Source of the DNA: Pempheris klunzingeri
Taxonomy: Eukaryota > Chordata > Actinopteri > Acropomatiformes > Pempheridae
NCBI RefSeq assembly: GCF_042242105.1
Contig: NC_092022.1
Location: 10,412,001-10,476,000, forward strand
Reading direction: 5' to 3'
Length of the DNA stretch: 64,000 nucleotides
Positions 54,426 through 64,000 of this stretch are shown here, piece by piece; positions within the stretch are counted from its first letter, which is position 1, and every line of letters starts with the position of its first letter. Position numbers and translations under genes: made by a program. The notes beneath the pieces are model-generated. The model ran no database searches. It was not told the origin of the DNA and saw nothing but the letters and a program-made list of their open reading frames with translations.

Positions 54426-55954
54426 TTGAAATATACATTAAAGTATTCTACAGGACATATATTAATTTCACAGTGTTTCCCAGCCATGTGCTGTATTGCT
54501 GAATGAACTGACTGAGTCCTCACTGAAACATCAGATTTAGACAGTTGGAAAATTATGTAAATGAAGCACACATATTTAAAGGGCAGTTCACAGTGACACG
54601 TTGCATTACCCCCTGAACATGCAAGCTTTCCATTGCAGAGAAACCTGAGACTGTCACTCTCAGGATTGTGGTGCAATAAAATTATAAGACGAATTTAATT
54701 ACCTCGTTATCACACAGCTCCTTGGGCTCCCAGGCCACCCATAATAAAATAAGAATTTGTGACATTTTCAAATAATGAGAAATGCTGCTCTTTGTGTCGA
54801 GCAGCTGTTAGTTCTTTGTTGGCCTTGAAACTGTGGTTTTCTTCAGAGTTGAAGTGTAGAAAGATTTAAAGCCATGAAGCAGTGACCTTGCGTGAGAGCA
54901 GGATTTTAACGCTCCTGCATTGCTGCAGACCAGAAAAACTGCAACCTTTTTTTAAAAAGTTTGCAGCAATGCAGAGTCACATTGTCCTTTCGCTGCAGTC
55001 TGCAGCAAACACATCTGCATTATCATCACAAACACGCAACCAACAACCAGTTTTATAATACACAAAATTTTCCATCAAAGTGTTAACAATAAATTATTTC
55101 AAGTCAGTGATTCTGTAGACCAGACAGTTTTTGGCTCTTAAATCATGAGCGCACTATACATTCAGCTGCTTCTGCTTTTGCTCTGTGTGTGTGAGAGAGA
55201 AAACCTAAATTAGTGTGCACCTGGCATCCAGGCCGTTCTGCCTCATCTGCACTCATTAGTTCTGTGTTCACATGGCAACATCATTTTTTTTTTTTCAAGA
55301 CTGCTTTTACACAGTCCAAAGTGATTTATACAACACAAGTTTTTTATAATCATGAAATGCATGTTTACTGTGAAAACAAACAATGCAAGTGAACAAATTA
55401 GTCTTTGTGTAACTTTTATTTATCCTTTTTTACAGGTATAATTTGTGACATTAAGAAATTATTAGCCCACAATTGACGATTACGAATCAACCATATTCAC
55501 TGTTCACTATTATGAAGCAAAATTAAATTTGGCGACAAAAGCAGCATGCATTTGCAGCTAAAAATTATGGTAAGCCAAGCTGTAAGAATTTTCGACAATT
55601 TAGAAAATACAATATAGGTTTTATATATTGCTGCAGTTTTTAATGAACAAAAGCATGCCAGGATGCTTTCAGTCACAAGATGGCAGCAGAGGATAATAAA
55701 AGTACAACACATAGACAACGTTTGATGCTCTGATCCAATTGTAAATATTGTAGAAGCTGCTAACAAAAAGGCCATGCTCACAGTTGTTTTATCTGCAGTT
55801 AATTCTGTATCAGGTCCTCAGCTGTTGTTAATTTCTACAGTGTAGGTACATGTGAAAACTTACAGCAGCAGCAAAGTCCGTGTTTGCTACAATGCTGATA
55901 TACGTTTTTCCTCCTTCCTTCCTCATTTCTATGGTCCCAGGGCCTCTTATTGCG

Positions 55955-56038
55955 AAGAATTTCTGCGGCAGTATACTTGCTGATTGCTTCGTTCTCACTC
56001 CTCACAACAACCAGCTAAGACACTGCCAGAGAAACACC
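55955..56038 (-). ncRNA. mir34a: mir-34a precursor hairpin
   Basis: The reverse complement of 56007-56028 is identical to mature miR-34a-5p (starts UGGCAGUGUCUUAGC; seed GGCAGUG). About 20 bases downstream in the transcript, 55966-55986 gives the star strand (CAAUCAGCAAGUAUACUGCC), close to vertebrate miR-34a-3p. The two arms fold across a loop beginning UGUGAGGAGUGAG, and the base of the stem extends by GUUUCU/AGAAAU. In vertebrates miR-34a is a direct p53 target that represses cell-cycle and survival genes. Its position downstream of gpr157 and on the same strand matches human. The primary transcript and its promoter were not identified; no obvious p53 site was noted close by. Confidence 0.97.
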
Positions 56039-57892
56039 CACAGGAGCCACGTCCAGCCGTCTGTCCCCCTGCCTGCCGCTCCCCAGCTGGATCCTGGCTG
56101 CTCTGTGCCGTGCACCTCCACCTGTGAGTCCGGCACTACGGATGCTCACACTTGTCACGCCCAGCTCCGTGTTGCTCTGCAGTGGTTGTTGCCCCAGGGG
56201 GTGGCGTGGTCCTATAAACAGCCGGAAGCACTACAAGAGAAGTAAGAAATACCGATCAACACTTAGTTAGTGGAATAAACCTCATTTGGCCTGATAAAGT
56301 TTAATGTTGAATTAGATTAAACATCTGTTTGGATTGGATTTTCTTTTTAGAAATCCTAAAGTAAGCTTTAAGAGACATTCTTCTTTCCTCAACTCCGTTT
56401 TATATAACTGCGATGAATTTATGAGTCTCCCCTCCACTGCCGAGAGTGACCCAAAGCTTGCTCCCAAACACATTCACGATACTCTTCTAGTCTTTTGTGC
56501 AGCATCACTTTAAGTGCACACAACTTGGGCAAACACAAACACTCCTGAACTAAGAATAGACTTGCCATGACTCATGATTTTGCAACAAAAAGCTCAGTTT
56601 GATTTTGCTCTCATCTATTTGTGTGTGTGTATGTGGCTATATGTTCACATGAGTACCATGTAATGTAAGTGCCAGGGTGTTTATGTACCTAAGGGACAAC
56701 AACCAAAATCCCCTTGCTATCACTTGCATTTGCTCGCTGCAGTGCTATTTTTGGCCGGCTGACCGTTCCATACTGTCTTCTCCCTGTGGACTCTGCTTTG
56801 CTGACAGGACAACATGGATACTAGAGAGCTATCTGCAGTCACTCGCAAACGAAGGAGCAGGGGGAATTATGAAGACGATAGAGTGAGTGTCGAGAGGGAC
56901 GTTTGGAAAAGATATAGATGGATGAACGTCCTCTATCTGGTGTGTTTTCAGTGTAGAAATCCGCAGGAAGGCTATTTGTAGCTCTCCATGTCTCCTTTTG
57001 GTGTATTTTATAACGCATTTTTGGTTGTATAACTGGAAATTTCTCGCTTGATTAGTGGTTGGAGCATTTTGACCTTATCTGTTGTCAAAGAAACAATTTA
57101 GATACTTCTAAGAAAAATATTTTTGATGCTGCTTTTGAGACAACATGCCTGCTGATATCAACACTAAGACATTTTTTGTCCACCCCGTCTTACACACACA
57201 GACACAAGTGATGCTCACTGACCAACACAGAAACACCTCTTGACCTGTTTTCAGTTGCCAAATGGCTGCATCCGTGTCTCTTTGTGGCGAGCCAGTAGCT
57301 GCCTTCACTGAGCACATGATGACAGGAATTCCTTCCTGCTCAGGGCTTGATGTAATCCCTAATACAGGACTGAGGAATGCCAGTGAAAACAACACCCTGC
57401 TTGCTAAATGAATGACTGGCTGCCTCACTGCATCTCACAGCAAACGGCGGCAGCAGGAGCAGCAGCGAGCCTCGACTCGCTAACCTGTCCAAAAATATGA
57501 TTCAGGCCTCAGGCAGAATTTTGTCTTCCTATTTCTCTGCTAGTGGCCGGACAAAAAAAAGAAGGAGGGAAATGTTTTAAAAATATTAGTGTGAACGACG
57601 GATGAATATTGCAAGAATTCATTTGATAGGTGTTCAAGAGGAGTGTTTAGTTTGATCAGAAGGTACCGAAAATTGATCTTCTGGTTCACCAGGTTAAGTT
57701 AATGTTAAGTCCTGTAAATACAACTTAATGTAGACTATTCCTTTTCATTGAAGTTATCATAAATTATAGATATTAATCTAGAAGTATCTTAAAACGGATT
57801 ACTTTCATGTCCTAAAATGGAGAATATTCATTGCTCAGTTAAAGCGTGTTGAGATACTACCGCAAAATATTATTGAGAGATAACATGAACAT

Positions 57893-58115
57893 CATGGCTA
57901 CAACTAACAATTAATTTTTATTAACAATATAAACAATCTGTCAATTATTTCTCACGTAATCAATTATTCACCTTTCCTTAAATCCAAGATGGCATCTCCA
58001 AATGTTCAAAACCCAAAGATATTAATTTTAATGTCACATAACAGAAGAGAAAACTGTCAAAATAGAGAAGCTGGAATTAGAAAATTTAAACATGATAATA
58101 GTTACATACATTTTA
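57893..58115 (+). repeat. Old dispersed repeat, family A copy 4
   Basis: Contains GCTACAACTAACAATTAATT, CAATCTGTCAATTATTTCTC, AACCCAAAGATATTAATTTT and GAGAAGCTGGAATTAGAAAA: collinear landmarks of the common teleost repeat, from its GCTGCAACTAAC-like start to its GAAGCTGGAA block. Confidence 0.65.
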
Positions 58116-61100
58116 TATTTTAAGTTTGAATAGTGCTGAACATACAATATAAGATGATGTAGAGTGAGGTATAAATTCATTTATTTATTTTTTATTTATT
58201 TCCTTCATCTAAATACTTTTGTTAATTAATGATAAATTAAGTAATTTATATGTATTAATATTACTTTGTAAGGAAATGTAGTTGCGTTAACATCACCACT
58301 ACACTAAGTTTTGTTAGATGATAGATGATTTGAATCATTATCTGAATCATCTTGGTAACTTTGAGCTATATAGGGCCCCATCACAACCATAAAAGCTTGA
58401 ATTTTTGTTTAATTTATAATATAATTATATAATATTTGTCATTTTTTTAGACTATTACAGGTGTCACATCTACAGTATCAAGTGTAATAATACACAAAAT
58501 GCAAATAGTGTTCTGTAACTCCGATGTTACAACAGCAACCCTCCTTAATAAATATACAGTTCGTGGCTCACCCTGCAGGTAACAATTTTTCCGCAGCAAC
58601 ACATTAGATTCCTCACACATCGAAACACAAAGAAACACGTATACACGTATGGTAAACACGCCGACACACTTACGCCTCCTCAAAATGCTCGATCGCCCTG
58701 GGTGCAAAAAAAGTCACACTCACCCAGCTCCCCAACATCACCAGCCGTGTGCACTTCAATTCACATCCACGCCCCTCCTCTCTGCTCTCCGCTGTGCATT
58801 TCTTGGTTGTTCCAGTGTCAGCTAACAACGCTCAAGCAGTCATGCTTCCCTGCTTCAGGGCCTTTCCACAAAGCTAATCATCTTATGGCCAACAATGACA
58901 TTAGTATTTACTGTAGCGCCATGTTTCTGAACAATGCTACACATGACACACACACTGATGGTATGTCTGGTGCTGGAGCTTAGACTCTCCTGATGTTTAT
59001 GTAGCACAAAGTAACTAAACTAGTTTTGCTTTTTAGATATTTTGATTTCAAATCAACAATTTAATTTATATGTGCAATCATGTGACACTTGTGCACTCAA
59101 ACACTGATGAAAATGAGGCCTTTTCCAATCTCTGTTAGTCAGGATTGATGATCAAACTGAAATCAGTTCTGTCTCCCGCCTGTGTTTAACCAGCTATAAA
59201 TCGGTCATGACAAATGAGCAGCTCTGAACTCGTTATCTCTTTGGTCCTTTCAGGAAGTAGAGTCAGCTTGCTGTGTCTCCTGAAGGAAACTGGCTTTCAT
59301 TCATATTAAACAGAGGAGAAAACAATAACAAAAACAGCTGTTTTTCTCTGTGAGGATCGGGCTGTGGACAGACGATCGCTGAGTCCCCCTGGGATCTGTG
59401 AGAGGGTCACTGGTGGTGCTCTGTCTGTGCAGAGGTTACTGTGCCACTGTGTGAGTGCCAGCTGTGTGTTTGGGTGTATCTCAGTTGTCTGCATTCAGTC
59501 ACCTTTTGTATTGTTACCATGGCATCATGTTAGCATCAACACTCTGCCAGTGCGCTTTCACAACACTTAGGGCTGCACACTTTAAATGAACGTTTTCTCA
59601 TTTATACTTCAATCAACTTACAGGCCTTATTAAGCAGATCTGAGGGCCTCACTTCAGCATCTTTTGATTTCCCCACACTAATTAGTGTTTCTGAAGTTCT
59701 GCTCAAAGTAGAGGTGCACTGTGCTCCTCTTTGCAATAATAATTAACCTAGACGCTCACAGAAGTGCTCAGTTGTAATATTATATGTCAGAGGCTTTTAT
59801 TCGCTCCGTTTTGACACTCACCAAGCAGCTGGGCAGCAGTGGAGCTTCATCCGCTCTCGTCTCCAGCGAGGACACTCTGGTGTTGACATCAACGGGAGTC
59901 TGTCCACCAGCGCTGCAGGACTCTCCCATGGTGTGGGTCACTTCACTCTCACAAACTGTTGACCACAAGCCTCTTCTCTCTCCTCCACTCTCTCTCTCTC
60001 TGGCCGTCTCTCTCCTTCACTCAGGCAGTACAAGTCAAGGCATGTTCCAACACGCCATCAGCAGCCTGGCGGGTGTATGAGCCTGCTCCTAAACCAGAGG
60101 GGGAGGAGCGCAGGATCAGAGAGGGGGGAAACCCAGAAAAAAACCCAGCATGACTCAGCCTGCTTCAATCGGTTAGCACACGCAGCTTTTACTTTGAACA
60201 CTTTAACACATGAAGGAGTTATTGTCTGAAGGTAGAGTAAGACTGATTCTCTGTGTGACATGGTTAAGTCGATTTCTTCACATAGGCAGAGTTGAATAGA
60301 GGATGTGAGAAACGATGGCAACCGACTGAAAAAGTGTTAAAGAAAAGACTATTTTTAAATTAGACTGACTTGTCAGGTCATCTTTGTTATGTCATAGATC
60401 ATAAAGAATCCAGTTTGCCTGCTAGCAGTGACTTTTTCCCTCTTTTCACCCTTTCTGCCCAGTGGGTGGAAGCAGTTCACATTGTTGTCTGTCTTTCCTG
60501 GCTAAAGCTAAAGCCTCTGTCACTCCTGGCTGAAGCTGGATGGATGCTTGTAAAAAATCTTAAATTCAACTGGAGTATTCATTCATACTCTTTTTAGCAA
60601 GTAGTCCTGTTTTATATTTAACACAGAAGCATGAATAGTTTACGGAAGCTGTAACTGGGCACCAGCACAGCATACTAATGAAAGCTGCTGATTCATCAAA
60701 TCACAGTGACACGCAGTAGGTCACATCAATTACAGATGAAGCCCATCAGTATGGACCATACGACTGTGAAGGGAATGCAAAGGCAAAGGCAATGTTAAAC
60801 CTCTAAAATATTAATATTTTCTGGGATCAGTGATACTGTCAAATCGGAATTTAAAAGCCATGTATAAATGTAGTGGAGAAAGAATCCTCTATTTTATGGA
60901 TCATAAATATATATATATATAAATGTACATTTCAGTCCATTCATATGTAACCACAAATGTGCAGAATCATCATCATCCATGAGTGCTAATTATGCAGCAC
61001 TGCTCGAATGCTAGCTGTTTTTTTTTTTACTGGAGGAGGGGTGCTGCCAGTTCATCACTGCTGTAGAGGAAGTTGATCACTAGGCAGATTCTGGGTGCAG

Positions 61101-61849
61101 TGCTTGGAACCAGCTCAGCAAAACTCACCTGCAACAATATGGTCTCAGTCCTACTGCCTGAGCTTCTCTAAAGCACCGTATTCTACATCACTGGTGCTGC
61201 TCTCCACTGCAGCCCGTCAACAGCCTGATGACCTTATCAATGAAAGAGCAAAGTCACTATGATGTTCTGCCCAGAAAGAACTCGAAGCACTTTTAGTTCT
61301 GCCTGGAGATTTTTCTTTTCCCCGCTGAATCAAGTAGAAGAGCAGTGCAACTTTGTAAAAGAGCAGAAGAGGCGTATTTGCCTGCAGATAGTTGCTTTAA
61401 TTTATTAGAAGTGGTGATGCGGCACTGCACTGCACAGCAGCGCTTTGACAAAGTGCCAACAGTAGTTTCATCAATTGAGTTGGTTCTTAATATATGAAAG
61501 CGTGAACTATCTGTTTGTTCCAGTGAAATATGGACAATCATTGAGCTAGCCCACTCACAGGAAATTATTTTCTGCCCTTTAATAGCTTAAATCTTCACAT
61601 AAAATTTGTGAGTTATTCATCTTCCTACTTGGGACACAAACTGCAGTTGAGGCCTCACACTTGCATCTGTGTTAGTTGGGGAGAGTCGTGGGGGAGAAGG
61701 AGCCCCAAGCCCAGCAAGTTCAAAGCCTGCTGCATTGATTACATCATCGGAACTGGAGTGCTCGAACGGGACAATGCACCATCGGGGGGGTGGGGGTGGG
61801 GGGGCAACCAGCTAATCTCACCAATGCCTCCCTGTGGAGCTCCATGAGC

Positions 61850-61886
61850 TGAGTGTGTGTGTTTGTGTGTGTGTGTGTGTGTCTTT
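61850..61886. repeat. (GT)n microsatellite
   Basis: GTGTGTGTTTGTGTGTGTGT run followed by a CTTTCTCTTTCTC tract. Confidence 0.85.
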
Positions 61887-62023
61887 CTCTTTCTCTTGTG
61901 TCTCTAAACTCAGCTTAGACCGGTCCAGAGTGAGACAGCCTGCTCTCCCTTACATTTACCACCGGTGTCACGTGACCAATGGACTGTCTGTGTCTGAGAG
62001 AGAATGATAGTCTCGATGTGCAT

Positions 62024-62065
62024 CTCTGTGTGTGTGGGTGTGTGTGTGCACGTGTGCGTGTGTGC
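62024..62065. repeat. Degenerate (GT)n tract
   Basis: GTGTGTGTGGGTGTGTGTGTG then CACGTGTGCGTGTGTG. It generates a cysteine/valine-rich open frame that is not a gene. Confidence 0.75.
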
Positions 62066-62222
62066 TATATGAGGCCAGCACTGCAGGAACTCAGCTGCAG
62101 CAGGACACTGCAGGATTGCTGTTCTGCTGCTGGCTCACTGGCTCTTGCTTTTTTTTTTTTCCCCTCTCTCTCTCTCTATCCATCTCCCTCTCGCTCTCTC
62201 TCCTCTCTCTCTATTCACTCAG

Positions 62223-62493
62223 GCAAATTGCTCAAGGAGGATGGTGAGAGCATGTGCTGCATACTTTTTCAGCAGGGGAGAGAGGGGGGGAGTAGAGGAG
62301 GAGGATGAGGGGGAGGGGGAGGAGAGGGCAGAATCGCATAGGTGCAAAGCATGCTGGTGAGGCGCTGTGCTGGGCTACTGTACCTCCGAGAGTGACTACA
62401 GTAGAGAAATTGGAGACGAGGAAGGAGGAGGCAAGAAGAGGAGAGAGGGTGGGAGGTGGGGGGAGGGCAGAAGTGAGGCACAAGGAACATCAG
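62223..62493 (+). other. Possible untranslated exon of a downstream gene
   Basis: A long polypyrimidine tract (about 62150-62215) ends in TTCACTCAG, a strong acceptor. The purine-rich segment that follows ends in ACATCAG|GTGAGTG, a near-consensus donor at 62493/62494. In human the next plus-strand genes after MIR34A are H6PD and SPSB1, both with untranslated upstream exons. No protein similarity is present, so this rests on splice signals and synteny alone. Confidence 0.25.
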
Positions 62494-64000
62494 GTGAGTG
62501 CGGCAATTTCCTTTGCTGGCAGTGCAGCACCCACCCTCAGTGAAAGTGTGAGCAGGAGAACTGCAGATGTTCTGAGATGATGTCAGGCTCCGGATGTGGC
62601 GCGGACCTCATGTACAGTTCGCTATCACTCGCCCGCCTGCAGTGGGGAGAAATCCAAAGAGAGATGCTTTGGACTTCTGCCTCACAAAGAGCCAGCTGAC
62701 GACGCAGGGCCGCCTTTTTCAAGGTCTTAGCACAGTTACCTGAGGTGAACTCAGAGCTGCCCAAGCCTGCATACAGACGAATTGACCTGGCTGGATCCAT
62801 CATTCAGATCTCGCAGACAGGTTTCAGAGCACATTTTGAGCACTGACTCACTTCTATGAAGCTTTTTCACCCACAAACTATTTTTACATTGCCTTTAAAA
62901 ACGCTTGTAGTTGAGCGCAGACATTGCAATGTGGCATAAAAAAACGAAAGTAGCAACATTGACTTTTCAAGAGAGTTGCTTATATACTGCTGCTGCATAG
63001 GTGACACAAAGTGTAAGAACGGTTCTGTTCTGAGAGACCTTTTCATTGCTGTTTTTATCCATGAGACAAATGAAAACTTATCTAAACGCATGCACAAACA
63101 CCTCAGTACTTGTATCACACAATTTGTGCTAAACTCCCCAAAAAGAATCTTAAAAAGCTGCACTCTGCCTTGGTATCCACTTTTAGGACGGCAGAAAAGT
63201 CCTAGTAGCCAGAGCACAACTTCATGACTGCACCACAGCTCCCCTGTCCCATGCAGGCCACTGTAGCCTCATTCTCATTTCCGCATTTCAGCACTCAGAC
63301 ACTGACAGCCCAGGACCAGTGATACAATAGATCATTCTTACCGGTTTCCAGCATCATATTCACAACTAACACATGCTGCTAAATATAAACCCACAACTAC
63401 CAGAGAGGAGCTAGGACTATCTGTACTCTCCTAAAAGCGAAGTCAGCAAAGATAAAAGTCTCCTCTAGCGGAGGGAACTCTTCGCATCCTGGTTAGTTTT
63501 TTTGTCCTTGTGTCAAATGGCGAGTCCTCTTAACCAGCGGCTATCTGACACGCCGGCTGCTATTTCCAGCCTGTACCATGTGTTAAACATGGATGAGGGA
63601 GCAGTGGAGCCTGACTGCTAACTGACTGACTGGCTGGCTGGCTGCTGCCTGGTTATTACTGCTGCAGAGGAGGCTGACACTGATGAGACAGAAGCAGCCA
63701 GGAGCTTCAACACTGCAGGCATGCACACCGACATACGTATATCAACTCCTGTAAGGTTGATTTAAGAAGTCTACCATCCTATGCGAAGAGATAGACACGT
63801 AAAGAGCAGCACACAAGGTAAATAAGACTAAAGAGGAAATAAATGTATACCTACAGATGAGTCTCGGACCGCATCACACACGGGGCGGAGAGGAGGAAAA
63901 CTTCTCTGCACTCACTCTGAGCTTCATGGTCGCTGGTGATGTGCTTTCATGGCGCGGCAAAGTTGACTGCAGCATTGCCTCCTGAACAGAATGACATTGT
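62494..64000. other. Terminal region, no recognised gene
   Basis: Non-repetitive sequence with no coding similarity that I can see. It could be an intron or promoter of the next gene. Confidence 0.4.

Larger units (their letters stand above)
53070..55950. other. gpr157-mir34a intergenic region
   Basis: Contains the presumed gpr157 promoter just right of 53068, a 54-bp tandem repeat and one family A repeat copy. The rest is AT-rich without recognisable genes. Confidence 0.55.
56040..62222. other. Region beyond mir34a, no recognised gene
   Basis: Should include the mir34a promoter and upstream sequence (minus strand). It holds a family A repeat (57893-58115), an AT microsatellite (about 60905-60920) and a GT run (about 61855-61881). 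Short open frames show no similarity known to me. Confidence 0.5.

Noticed and set aside
55880..56245. 121-codon plus-strand open frame
   Set aside because: It is antisense to the mir34a hairpin, has no recognisable domain, and is explained by chance in GC-rich sequence.
61979..62308. Cysteine-rich and leucine/serine-rich plus-strand frames
   Set aside because: Translation of a GT microsatellite followed by a pyrimidine tract.

Overview
This is nuclear DNA of a spiny-rayed (percomorph-type) teleost fish. The evidence is short GT-AG introns, abundant (CA)n/(GT)n microsatellites, several dispersed repeats typical of teleosts, and proteins that align with vertebrate orthologues. Gene order and orientation match the vertebrate RERE-ENO1-CA6-SLC2A5-GPR157-MIR34A block (human 1p36.23).

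Layout. 1-15156: non-coding, interpreted as the first intron of rere on the minus strand. Its probable untranslated first exon lies at about 15157-15420 and carries a CTG/CAG repeat. 15425-18060: short intergenic stretch with pentanucleotide arrays. 18078-27480: eno1a-type alpha-enolase, minus strand. The whole CDS was rebuilt from 11 coding exons (432 aa), with an untranslated first exon in a CpG-rich promoter. 27480-33600: intergenic, with a ZNF143-type site and RCGTG motifs upstream of enolase, and old repeats. 33637-38186: ca6, plus strand, 10 exons (539 aa), a secreted carbonic anhydrase fused to a C-terminal pentraxin domain. 38611-45096: class II sugar transporter of the slc2a5 (GLUT5) type, minus strand, 12 exons (512 aa), convergent with ca6. 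48721-53068: gpr157, minus strand, 4 exons (334 aa). 55955-56038: mir34a hairpin, minus strand. 56040-64000: no recognised coding exon. One possible untranslated exon at 62223-62493 (+) may belong to the next gene (in human the neighbours are H6PD and SPSB1).

All four reconstructed proteins keep frame across every exon junction and none shows a stop or frameshift, so these appear to be intact genes. They are not an operon or pathway, but a conserved neighbourhood: glycolysis (enolase), extracellular CO2/bicarbonate chemistry with a pentraxin lectin-like module (ca6), hexose uptake (slc2a5), a ciliary-type orphan GPCR (gpr157) and a p53-axis microRNA (mir-34a). The most unusual protein is the CA-pentraxin fusion, which is known from non-mammalian vertebrates. 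I found no convincing undescribed system; the more original observations concern regulatory motifs and repeats.
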